Below are positions 33,013 to 44,956 of a stretch of DNA of 64,000 nt, in pieces. This DNA comes from Myoxocephalus aenaeus (taxonomy: Eukaryota; Chordata; Actinopteri; Perciformes; Cottidae): the NCBI GenBank assembly GCA_038501785.1, contig JBAMJR010000099.1:943501-1007500 (forward strand), read 5' to 3'. A model generated the notes under the pieces. That model was not told where the DNA came from, ran no database searches, and saw only the letters and a list, made by a program, of their open reading frames with translations. Each line of letters starts with the position of its first letter. Positions within the stretch are counted from its first letter, which is position 1. The position numbers were made by a program, and so were the translations under genes.

Positions 33013-35504
33013 TCTGGCTGAAAACATTGTGAAGGGCCCAGCAGAGGAAAAAGAATGAAAAGGAAACAGAAAAAGCCATGCTGATGATGGCAACTGAACA
33101 AAATAAAAGTAAAAGCAAACAAAAGTTGATGTGGGGCCACCGAACTGGTGGAGAACAGACAAGGGCCGCTATCCACATTAGCCAAACATGTACTCTTCAT
33201 CCTGTCCACGTCCACACCATCGGAGAGAATATTTTTAAAGGTCGGCTACATCGTTACAAGACACAAAGTTCACGTCTCCTATGTAATGTGGACAAACTAG
33301 ATGTACTCTCCTACAACATGTCAAGGCTGAATAACACTACATAACATGGGATAGTAAAACCACCAACTCATGTGCTTTGTGATTAATATAGACCAACATT
33401 AGTTTCATTAGCCTGACGATTGAGATATCAAAAAATGTGAGTGAGTGAGAGAGATCTAAGTCTTTAAAGAGAAATACAGTAGCCTGACTATCCTGCTGAC
33501 TATTAACAGTTAATTTCACTATAAAATAATTATTTTATTTGTATTTAGATTTATTTATTTGTCACAGGTGGGATCAATCAGGGGTGGGTGGGAAAACACA
33601 ACGACAGAAAGTTAAGGGACCTGAAACAAGAGGAGAGATAACACAAAAAAACAAGGTAAAACTACTTCTAGGAGAAAAGATGAGACATGACAGGAGGCTT
33701 ATTCTGGCATCTGTTTATTTTGTTTAATGTACACGTTGTTGTTAAAAAAAATAAGGCTATAAGAGCTCGATTTAAAAACAGAAATACATGCGTGCTGCCC
33801 ACCTCATTATTCCTGCAAACCCATACGGTTGCACCGCATCCACCATTGATTATTTATCGTGTAATTTTTCTGATATTATATATGAAAGGAAAAAAAAAGA
33901 ATAATCAAATCTTTGTAACAAACAGCCAACATTTGATTTGATAAAACAATGAGTGTACCTGAAATATTATATTTTTTGTCTGTGAACTACTTTGTGAATC
34001 TTCAGTTCTGTCAGGTGTTAATATTTATCGTATTGATTGCTGGCTAGAAGGCACTGAGAAAATGTTGCCAACTTCTTTGCTACAGACACCCCCTCTTGAG
34101 TTCTAACAGCTTTGGAACTCAGAGTGATTTTCTCTTGAGTTTCACTCTATAGAAACACACCATTTATCTCCAGGCTCTTTTTTTTCCAAGGCCGTTCTTT
34201 AAACTGGAGTGTCAGTCTCCTAGGCCTCTCAAAGGAGACCCGGGTGTCCTCAGCCATGAGCTACTCACGGCTCTGCCACTTTCCTACTCCCTTTCTACTT
34301 ATCAACTTTGGGAAGATTTGGTTTTCAGAAGCCAGATCAAAGAGCCATAACTGCCCATCTTCCATGTTTTTACCACTTTCCTTGCTTCCTTGACAGCCAG
34401 TGTATAAATCCTTGGGACGTCGTCTGGGGGGGGGGGTTAGTTTTTCATGTCCATAGTTATTTTTTAAACAATGAAATCATACCATCCCAAAGCAAGAAAG
34501 GGAGGATGAGGGATGAATGACAAAGTAAGTGGCACTTGAAGTAGATTGTTATATATTTTTTCTGGGAGAGTTTACTTTTTCAAAGGCTTAGCATGTTTGC
34601 ATCTTTTGAAATGGAACAAACATTAGCTTCTACTTTGGACGAGACCCTGTGCGAGTGTGAAGGGGTGAACTTAAGATAGTGTACCTTGCATTTTAGATAC
34701 TCCAGAATGAGATTGCAGATCCATGAGATCCATGTGCAAGTCATGGAGTTTTAGACTGCGGCTGTGCTGCTCAGGCTTTCCACATTAATTCTTTGGTAGT
34801 CGGAACAGGCCAGTCAACTCTCATTTTGCAGAGCAGGCACGTAGGAGAGGGAATGTTCTTTAGTTTAACCTTGTCATAGAGGCATGAGATGCCAAAGACA
34901 AAAGCCTTGCAGTGCTGGCAGAGGCCACCTCCAATGTTATTGTTTTCTTTGGCAAGACTGCAGTGAAATTGGCCTGACATGACGCCTCAGCCTCTTGTGT
35001 TCAAACACCTGCCCTAAGGTAAAGGATGTGAAATACAACACATAGCTTTACTTCATTGAAAAATCAGTCAGTGTAGCTCAAGATTTGCAGCCTGAGCGGT
35101 GTACATTATACTTCTATTTCTAGAGGTAGTTGCAATGGTGTTTCACTTCAAAAAATTGATCACACAGATATACACATAAAACACTCAACTTACACTTAAA
35201 TACAAATAAGTGTGTGGTGTAAGTATTATTCTCCACAAAACTACAGACAAACTTGACAAACATCTTAATTCAGGGTCCACATTACCTTGTTCTTGGTATT
35301 TCAACAGCATCTAATGGTCTTCATTAGCTGATTGGTTTATATTGTAGTTCAACCTGCTATCACAGAAATATGTGCAATGACCACAACCTCTTAACAGCGT
35401 ATTATGTGGTGGTGACGGCACGTGATGGGTTAAAATGCGGTGTCACACACACACACAAACAATAGCAATAGAAATTCAATTAAGATACTTTTTCCCACTT
35501 GACT
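33013..35504. other. Gene-free AT-rich stretch
   Basis: No recognisable gene or element. A minus-strand open frame at 34980-34771 has a cysteine pattern (see findings) but no known domain. A G-run occurs near 34428-34437. Confidence 0.5.
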
Positions 35505-35633
35505 GTGAATGTAATGTTCAGAGACTAGAATTACTTCTAACGATGATGGGGAGCTGGGTGGGTCAAACAAGTTGACCCACCCAGCTCCCCATCACCGTTA
35601 GAAGTAATTATAGTCTATGAACATTACATTCAT
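35505..35633. repeat. Large foldback: 62-bp arms with 5-base loop
   Basis: The left arm (35505-35566) ending GGGGAGCTGGGTGGGTCAA and the right arm (35572-35633) starting TTGACCCACCCAGCTCCCC are near-perfect reverse complements, with about four mismatches by eye. The loop is ACAAG. No coding content. This could be a foldback element or a secondary-structure-driven inverted duplication. Confidence 0.9.
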
Positions 35634-35640
35634 AGTGAAT

Positions 35641-35768
35641 GCCCAGCCCTAATATATATATATTTTAATACAAAGTTGATTGCATGATGCGCCAAATTGT
35701 ATATATATATATATACAATTTGGCGCATCATGCAATCAACTTTGTATTAATATATATTAGGGCTGGGC
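35641..35768. repeat. Second foldback with hAT-like ends
   Basis: GCCCAGCCCTA (35641-35651) at the left and TAGGGCTGGGC (35758-35768) at the right enclose mirrored copies of ACAAAGTTGATTGCATGATG and GCGCCAAATTGT around a short (TA)n centre (35701-35714). The arms are about 57-60 bases. Confidence 0.85.
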
Positions 35769-36124
35769 AAAGTTGATTGCATTACGTGCCAAATTCAATA
35801 ATGAATGAAAAACTTGTGTATTGCACGCTTTTATTTTAAAGTAATGTTATCAGAACAATATAACAGGCACTCTCGGAGCAACAGCAAGTTAACAACAGTA
35901 TATAAATCAGTTTTCTACAGTTCATCAATATAATGAACTGTGTAAGTAACTCAATATGTGTACGCGCCGTCATTCGTTGCGATTCTAAGGACACTGGTGG
36001 CTGCATCAATGCTGTGTAACGTTAAGCCCCTCCCAATGCACAAAAACAACAACATACAGTTAACGCATGATCAAATAATTGTCGGTGTTAACGCATTTAT
36101 AACGCCTTAACGTGCCCAGCCCTA
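35758..36124. mobile_element. Small hAT-like MITE
   Basis: A 367-bp unit with perfect 11-bp inverted ends, TAGGGCTGGGC and GCCCAGCCCTA. The interior has AAGTTGATTGCATTACG near the left and AACGCATTTATAACGCCTTA near the right. Flanks are (TA)-rich on both sides, so an 8-bp target duplication cannot be distinguished from the microsatellite. Confidence 0.6.
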
Positions 36125-36154
36125 ATATATATATATATATATATACACACACAC

Positions 36155-36185
<31 letters not shown>

Positions 36186-36203
36186 CACGTGTGTGTATAT
36201 ATT
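36125..36203. repeat. Palindromic (TA)n(CA)n(GT)n(TA)n tract
   Basis: TA and CA blocks are followed by GT and TA blocks, so the tract reads nearly the same on both strands and can form a cruciform. Confidence 0.9.
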
Positions 36204-36530
36204 AGGGCTGTCAAAATTGCTAAAAAATGACGTTCGAATATTCCCTTTAAAAAAACACATATATTCGAACATATTCGAATATATGTGTAAATACAAAATT
36301 CTTCAGTTTAGGTGTTCACACTCTCTCCCCCCCGCACCGCACCGTCGGTGGCGCATAGCGGTTTAAATGAACGGCAACAATAAACACATGCTGAGTGCTG
36401 ATCAGGGATAAGGTACCTCGGTTCCAGTGCTTCACAGAACTCCCTGAAGCCCTCATGTCCTTGCATACGAACGAAATCAATTTTTGCGTGCAGGCCTCCT
36501 GTCGTGTCGAAATTCTGTTTTTAACAACTA
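36203..36530. mobile_element. hAT-like repeat with TTCGAATATTC motifs, partial
   Basis: It starts TAGGGCTGTCAAAATTG, contains repeated TTCGAATAT words near 36233-36285, and ends against a (TA)n tract after AACTATTCGAATATAT. These words are common at the ends of teleost hAT-type repeats. The right terminus merges with the microsatellite at 36534. Confidence 0.4.
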
Positions 36531-36533
36531 TTC

Positions 36534-36604
<71 letters not shown>
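36534..36604. repeat. (TA)n microsatellite
   Basis: About 35 TA units. Confidence 0.96.
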
Positions 36605-36609
<5 letters not shown>

Positions 36610-36858
36610 GTTTTGAAGCACTGACACTAGCATATGGATGAGATGCCACAGCTGACTAATTGTGCACATTACACTAGTGTCTGGCTTCCTCCCTCTGACA
36701 CACACATGCGCTCATGTCACAACAAGTCTAGATGCAGCCCCAGATATAGACTAGGTCCACGATCTTGCAGACTGAGACCTGTACTGGGATTCTTCTTCAT
36801 TCATGATTTTATGCCTATTAAGTGGTTATAATTAGTGGTCAGTTAGATAGATCATTTG

Positions 36859-36862
<4 letters not shown>

Positions 36863-36951
<89 letters not shown>
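36863..36951. repeat. (TA)n microsatellite
   Basis: About 44 units with one TTTA interruption. Confidence 0.96.
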
Positions 36952-36953
<2 letters not shown>

Positions 36954-39900
36954 GCAGGGGGATAAAAATCCCTGCATTTTAGCCCAAGAATTTAACATTC
37001 TGTAACAGCTTTGTCTTTCAGCATTAGTAGCTTTCTTCCACTCTGTACAGTAAACATTGCATAAATAATTAGAATAATTAGCCAATAAAGGAAGGACTGT
37101 ACTTGAATCAATGCTTGGAGAACATATAAGCATGGCGGAGAGTTGGGGGGGGGGGTAGTTTTTGAGGAGCCTGCAGAAGATGCGTTACTCGTGCTTGGAA
37201 GCACTGGGCCCAGGTGCTTACAATTGCACTGATTGCACAGCGCACCCCACCCGCAATTACCTGAAAAGGCAGTGAAACAAACATGTCAACCACAAGACAA
37301 CTCAAGCAGACAAGGATGCTGCCATATTAATTATTTACTCAAGTAATACTTTTTACAGACCCTTTTTTTTTTCCTTTCACTCCTATTTGTGCAAAAGATG
37401 ATTGTAGATGCTGGGAATTTCTGTATATGAACATATATTTCTATACACTTTGTGGCAACCGATTTCCCCCTGGGTTTGATTTTGGAGGTTAGGTTAGGTG
37501 GAAAATAATCTCAGAAAAGGTATATTAGGGAAATAACCAAACACAGTAGTGAACTGTTGCACAGATAATGAATATATAAGATGGGTTTCCTTTATAAAAG
37601 TAGCATCAAAAACTATAAAATGACTTTTGTCCTTCAAAGGGGAAATAGTTCGATATTATAGAGCCACAAAGTTTACCAAGGAAGGAGGTTGGGGTGGTTG
37701 GACTTTGGGCACTGTTTGTTTCCTCTTTCTGACTGACTGGCAGCATTGTTTTTTGTGAGCATAATTCCCTAACCTTGAGGGGTAATTTTTGCAACATTGA
37801 TAATGAAGGTCACCTAACTTTGAATATTCAAATTCATGCTTTAAATATATAGGATGTATTGGAATACATCCATTTTATTTTGCTCGTCTCAAAAATCCTA
37901 CACTTGTCTTTTTTAGTCAAGTCCTGTATCCAGAACTTCATGCCAGCTATGCTCATCTTTATTGAGGTTCACTTGAGCTCTACATTAGCTCATTAGCTGC
38001 CTAATTGAACAAATTAAAGGCCTAATCAGGAATGCTTTGGCTTTCAGAGGTTCTGTAGGTGGCTTTTAAATCATCTGTCGACTCAGATGGTGAAAGGAGG
38101 ACAAATTTGCCAAGTGGAGCGAATAATTGCTTCAATTGAGTACAAGTAAGAGCTGGCAAACAAAAGGCCAGTGTATGCAGCTAACAGACGAGACTGTGCA
38201 CCCTCCCCAGCAGTTGGCAACCCACAGGGCTATGATGTAGTGACTTTGTGAGAACGGTTGGAAGACTGGAATGTTGCAAAGCTAAAGACAAACACTTGAG
38301 AGACTGATTTTCAGCAGTTCAGAGGTGGTCTATATTACTCAGCTCTCATCCCCAGAATACATGATAACTATTATGGAATATTACCCAACTATCCAACAGA
38401 CTGATGACATGGTTTCCTGAGATGAGTCTTTATTGTTGTATACGTTTGAAGCAAACAAAAATAGTAAACAAATAAAACTTTCAAGAGCAGTGTTTGGACT
38501 TTTGCAAACATATTGCCCCTGTGTGACCCCCTACTATGGAAGCAGCCAGACAGCAAGCAGCCAGACAGCAAGCTTTACATTTTAATGGACAAGTCATTAC
38601 GATCCAAAGTGATGAACAGGGTCATGTTTTTTTTTTTTTGGGGGGGGGGGGGGCTCTTGCACACAAAACAGGTACACCACATGTCCTTTATGTTCATTTA
38701 CTTCATATTAGCTTTTCTAAATGGGGACTTGTGGTTACTGGTTGCAGGATTTCATGTGAAAAAACTTTAAAGCCTGCAATGTGTTGACAATAAATTCCAT
38801 GTCCATAAGTATCAACATCCAATCTCTGAAGACATTGGTGTGATAAATAATAATAGCACTTGTCGACTGCTTTTTTTTGCTTGACGAAATAGATTTTAAA
38901 GTTAGCAATCTGTATAACCAAAATATTGTTCCTACTGTCCAATAACAGTCAACTTTTGTTAAAAACCCTGCAGTATGTAGAGGCTGTGTGATGCTCGGTA
39001 CACATTTATTTCATGCTTTCGGACCACATGTAATGGTGGCTCTATCACAGTTTCGAGTCAAGTATAGGTTATGGGTGGCATGGGTTATTTAACAGACTCT
39101 GTGAATGAAGGGGTCATCAGCAATGAAGGAAAGTCACTTCGGGCCCAGTTAGAGAAGTTAGAGCTTTCTTTGTCTGCAAAGTAAACACAATTGTGTATCT
39201 CCTGATGAAGCATGTGGGGACAACCAGACTAGCTATTTACTCTGTGACCCTGCAGTAGCTCCTGAGGGTTGCAGAACTTAAAGGTAAGCGGTACTGTGCA
39301 CCAAAGCTGGAGAACTGTCAGATAATTTTTCAGGGCATAATTACTGCAAACTGCAATTACCAGCCAGCTGTCTACACCCCCTCTCGTGGTGGCGCCACCA
39401 AGGAGTCTTCCCACTGAATTCCCATCACTCCCCGCTCTAACACACACGCCAAAAACACTCAGAAAGATAGACATACAGGCAAAAACTCTATATGACCAGT
39501 GTGCATGACTATTTGAAATCTTGTTTGCCTGTCCATATAATTTCATGCAAGGGGTATCTGATCTGTCATATCAGTATAAAACAAATATAAATGCCTGCTT
39601 TTACACCACACAGACACCACCCACATCTGCTTATGCTAGTGTGCTAAAAGTGTCCCTTGCCCTATGCTATTGTTATATATAAATATATGTAACACTTTTT
39701 AACCACAGGCTCAACTCATGCTCAAACTACAGTGACCATGTTAATTGTAATGAAAAAAAACAAAACATGTAACGCAGTGTGAAAGTTTGGCTTTGTCGTT
39801 TTGGACAATAGAGAACTATGGCACAATAATATATCTTGTATATCATGCTTTGGCCTCACAAACAATACTTATTAATCAGTTCATTGTTGGCTTTTATCTG

Positions 39901-42900
39901 GCCAATAACAAACATATAGACTATAAATTTCATCTTTTGTTGCTTTTCCTCCGTTGCATTAGTGTACAGTAACTGCAGTTGTCTTTCCATGGTTATTACT
40001 GAAATTAGCATCCCTTTATTGCATTTGTGATAGTCTTTAAGTTTTACATTTGTTTTTTAATGTACTGTATCTGGGGTAAATTTGTTTGTGAACTTCAAAA
40101 GCTTGTTCTTACCACGTATATACACACGACCTCACCAAAAATTATGAACCGTAACCAAAATCTGAAAAACACAACCTAATATGCACAGTGCAGTTAAACA
40201 ATGAAAAAAAAAAAATTCTCTCTCCCTTTCTTCCAGTTGGACATGGTGGTGTGTCTGATGATCACACACTAGCGTGAAGTCCCCGTCTCAAGTGGACAGA
40301 CACAATTAATCCCAGGGACAGTGGAGACCCGCTGACAGAGCAAGATAAGGTATTGGCCAGTGCACACAGCTCCACCTGACCTGTTGCACATAAGCATAAT
40401 TTAGCCCTTATGGCATACATAATGTGTTCCTCAGCTGTGACAGACTGCCCGCAATTCCATAGGCTCTTTCTTGCTTGATGCCCCTGTAGGGCCTATATTT
40501 GTAATAAAAGAGCTATGTTTAATTCCTCACAGAGTGAATTTGGCCAAACCATACATGGGTTGCAGATGTGGGGATCTGTCTGAGAACATGACAAAGCAGA
40601 TTTTTCAATCTTAAAGTGACAAAAAGTAGCAATGTCTACGGACCCATCACTGCATATTTAAGCTATAGAATCCCATGGTCTCTTGTATGGGGGTTTGATT
40701 TTGCGTGAAAAGATTTCAAAGACAAATATATTATTCTCTAGAAAACGCAAAAAAGGATCACTTTTATTTTTACTGTGAAACTCGGCACAGCCAAATATCT
40801 TCTGAAAAAAGTGCAATCCATTTTGGGGGTGATATATTTAGAGGTATTGAGTGTATATGTATCATTTTTTAGCATGGGTTGTCAAAGTGGGTAGGCAGAC
40901 TGTTAAAGCTGACAGGGTTAGTGCCATCCTTTACTTAGTGAATTCAACAGCCCAAATTTCACATTTCCAGCGGTCTTATGTTATTGATATTCTTGTGTTC
41001 CATGGTTTATTGCTTGACGAGAAAATAATGTTTTACATTTGGGCATTTAGCTGACACTCAAAAGAGATTTACTTCAAACGATTTGGGGGTTTCAGTCTCT
41101 AGTTCAAGTAAACAGAGGAGTAACCTATCATAGGTACATTTGATTTTCTCCAAATAAATCCTGTAATATGTAACAAATTAATGTCCTGCATTGCCAAAAG
41201 TTTGAATATCTCTTCATTTACTCTGCTCACAGCACACCTTTGCATTGACACCCCGCACCAACCAGTAAGAGTTGCTAAAGTGCAGCAAACAACCCCATGA
41301 TCCATATGTCTTCTCAATTGTAAACACTACGAAGCATGTTAAAGAAAGGCCCAACAAAGATTAAAGCACTTCTGCTAGAGATTAAATCTGACTGGGTGTT
41401 CCCCCAAAAGAGGATGATTTGAGTTACTGTCTGGTCTTTACAGCGTAACACATTTCTGACTGGATTTGAGTTATATTGTTGATAGGGCCACAATGTCTGT
41501 AAGGAATGCAGACTTGTATGATATCAACATAAAATCTTTTCTGTCAGTTGTAGTGAGGGAGAAAAAGGAAAGCAAAAGTAGGAAAAGGCAAACAGACATT
41601 CACTGGAAAAAAATGAGGCTATAAAGTGGTTGAAAAAAGTACATTGTCTTCCAATGTATAAGTTCAGTGTTGTCAAATTATGTTAAAATTTTAGAGCAAC
41701 AGTACATTATTTTGGTTTGGCCTATACTGTCATTAAATGGGGGAAGGAGTCCTGCATAAATGCTTAAACAAGGGCTTTAATTGTAATTTACTACAAACCA
41801 AATCAATATCGTCCTTAATGAATCATTAAGGCTTAGCTTTTTTTTTGTATTTACTGTGTCACATTGTTCCCCCCGGCAGAACAGCAGTATAATAGCTCTT
41901 AATATTCCACTGGCTGATTAACAATTCAGGAGGCATCAAATTGGATGTAGGGGACACTGAGGCAAAAAGGATAAAGGCCATGTAAGGATAGCAAAACTTT
42001 AACCCTAACCCAACTGAATGTATGTTTTGGGGAATTTCTTTTGTATATTTTATGCAGCTTGGATTGTTTCTAGAAGTTCATCAGTTGATCCGGATGAACT
42101 GTATTTTTGCATAATTAGTTGAATGCTTTGGAGAAAATTATGGATCTTATTACTAATTCACATTTCTGGATTAGCCCATTTCAGACAAGTCATGGATACA
42201 AACTAACAAATGTCCACTCATGAACCATTGTCTCCGACCTGCAGGCTACCTCTCTTTATGTATTAGTCATGCAGAGTCTTCTGACCTTAGAATATGCAAT
42301 GAATAAAACTACTACTTTCATGGTACGTCCACTGAGACCAAGGCTTCGTCTGCACTGGGAGGCTATTAGCCACAGTCTGCAGAAATGTTGACAACTCTGC
42401 CTTCCATCTCCCAGTGGCAGAGGATGAAGATGAGGGTGTTGAATTGGTCACTTTATTGCTTCAAATGCACCACTTCAAGGTAAAGTGAGTGTGTGTGTGT
42501 AGTTTTGTTTGTCTCAAGAACTGTTGGAAGGGCAGCAGTTGAGCACTTCTTGTTTTGAATCCCTGTGAAGGTGACAATAAAAAGGAAGGTGAATCCAGTT
42601 ATTGTCTTAAGATCTGCTTGTGTCATGTTGCACATAAAAGGCAACATCTGTGCAGTGCTAATGTCAGACAGTCTGCATCCCACACTTGATATATGCTCTC
42701 TGATGAAGGCTGACCCTCTGTGTACATGGAGACATGTCTTATCTTCAAAAAGAACAAATTTAACCCTTTATTGTCCTCACTAAGAAAAAAGTAATGCAAA
42801 AAATGTCTTTGAGATAGTAATAATAATAAATTCCCCCAAAAATATTTTTCCCAGAACACATGGAAATGTTTTACTACTTTTACCATGACATGATAAATCA

Positions 42901-44126
42901 ACCTTTCGGTAACAACTGTTTTTTTATCCTACTTATTAAATAATGTTAGCATATGAACATTAAATGTATCATTTAACAATGGATAATCAGATGTGTTTTA
43001 TTTCATAGCAAATACTGACTTTGATTTACATTAGCTTAACTTGGCTACCTTTTTAGTTTTGAAGTGACAATTCAACCGTTTGGTAAAGCACGTTTTTTAG
43101 GAAATTATCTTACCCTTATTCGTATATGTTCAGTAAGACCTGTGTCGAATAATTTACTTACCTTTTGAAATTTTCCCCAAATAGAGGGACATTTTTCTTG
43201 TTTAGAGGTAAGCTGAGAAGGCATACTTCCTAACGACAGTGATATCAGGTGGATTTTTTTTACGATAAGATACCCTAACCAAGTTGTAGAGATGGCTCAA
43301 TTAGGTTAAGTTAAGGTCAATACAATATGTTTTAACAGACATGAGACGTCTTTTCCTCTGAAGCGTCACGTGAATGCGGCCGCTGTGATCAGCTGTCAGT
43401 CGGCTTTAACAGCTGGAGAGACTTATGATGGAGTTTGCGTCTGTACACGTCAGTGTAACGGCGTTGTTTTCTGGTCCAGACAGTTTTTAGCGAGCATTCC
43501 AATAAAAATGCACTTAAAATGATCGTATATTGTTTTCAGTTGATTTAATGGTGTTAAATTACTACTTATATTAATAAAGACATCAGTGTCAGAGTGGAGA
43601 TGTTTTCTCTGTCGTCTGTTAACCGTTAAACAAACTGCATTGAGTATTTTTAGACTGTTCTGTGTCCTGCTTATAAGTGCAGGATCGATTTCTACCGGCA
43701 AAATGCCGGTAGAAAGTATTTACGTCAGTTATTTTAAAAATTTCGATTGTGACATTATAAAATAACCCACAATATGATTATGGTTTATCTTCTACACTGG
43801 AATTCTTTTTTTAGGCTCAATGTTTCAGGTCAAAAACTTAAATTAAATAACTCATCAAACCCAACATTCAGGAACGATCAGCCTCACGTGACTGAATGGA
43901 AAGGGCGATGCATGTTGTAAAAAGTGTTTTAACTAGATGGGGAATCAGAAAACAAATATAATATACAACTTGAGTTTAATCTGTGATCGTCTCTGGTATG
44001 AAACTCCAGCGATCAGTCCGCTCAGCTGCACCGTCCAATCAAATAACAGATGAACAGTGAGGGGGCGTGTCCAGCGTTAAAACACTTCCTGGAAGCCTGC
44101 GCTCCTCGCTCTTCAGAGCAGAATAA
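36952..44126. other. Gene-free stretch with possible conserved regulatory blocks
   Basis: No coding domain recognised. It includes a T/G homopolymer junction at 38629-38653, a dense block of homeodomain-type TAATT words around 37960-38180, and a 12-bp hairpin at 43689-43715. The rest is AT-rich unique-looking DNA. Confidence 0.5.
43689..43715. repeat. 12-bp inverted repeat
   Basis: TTTCTACCGGCA and TGCCGGTAGAAA separated by AAA. Confidence 0.85.
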
Positions 44127-44953
44127 TGCCGTGTTCACACCGGACGTTTACTCGCGCGAGTGAAACGAGGGTGTTCACACCAAACTCGAAACATCGCGCC
44201 GCGAAAGGGGCGTGGCTTATCTCAGTCACTTGTCTCTGTGAAAGGAGCTTTCATTTCCGCTATCGACCATGGAATAAATAACCACTAGTTTTGCTTTATA
44301 CTTGTTGTGGAAGTTCCAAACATGTCGGAACATGAAACGCCCCCGTGTCTGGGTTCATAACATCATCCGTAGCCGCACACAGCTCGGTGAATTTCTCCGA
44401 CTCCTCCAGGAACTGCGTCTGGCTTCTCCGTAAAACGGATACCGATTCTGCCACCCACCATGGAATTAACCACTAGTTCTGCTTTATACTTGTTGTGTAA
44501 ACTCCACATGTGTCGGAACATCAAACTCCATGGTGTCTGGGTTCATAATATTATCCGTAGTCCCACAACAGTGTCTGAATGACGGCCGCTGCCAGCGCTG
44601 GTTCAGGCGAAGCAGCAGCAGTTTCATTCGGGACCGGCAAGACGGCGGTGATGACGGGCGGAGCTGCTCAACGCTGATTCTCAACGCTGATTCTCAACGC
44701 TGATTGGCTGCCGCAACTTTGCGTCACGCGAATTCTCCGCTGGAGTTGGGAGAATTGAACTCACGCGAATTCGCGCCGCGTCCTTCGCTCTGTTCGCCCC
44801 TCGTCAAACGCTCTGTTCGCGCCGCCTCAAACGCGTCTATCGCGCCGCCCCGCGAAAAAATCGCCGATTCGCGGGGCGGCGCGTCTGTGGATTGACTTTG
44901 CATGTAATCTGGTCGCGCCGCAAATTCGCGCCGCGTCCGGTGTGAACACGGCA
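44127..44953. mobile_element. Harbinger-type MITE, copy 1
   Basis: The ends are TGCCGTGTTCACACCGGACG and CGTCCGGTGTGAACACGGCA, perfect inverted repeats of 20 bases. TAA flanks both sides (44124-44126 and 44954-44956), the 3-bp TWA duplication of PIF/Harbinger transposition. A GC-rich internal palindrome lies at 44841-44883 (arms CGCGCCGCCCCGCGAA). Three tandem copies of TCTCAACGCTGAT occur near 44668-44705. No transposase is encoded. It is nearly identical to 55304-56152. Confidence 0.9.
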
Positions 44954-44956
44954 TAA

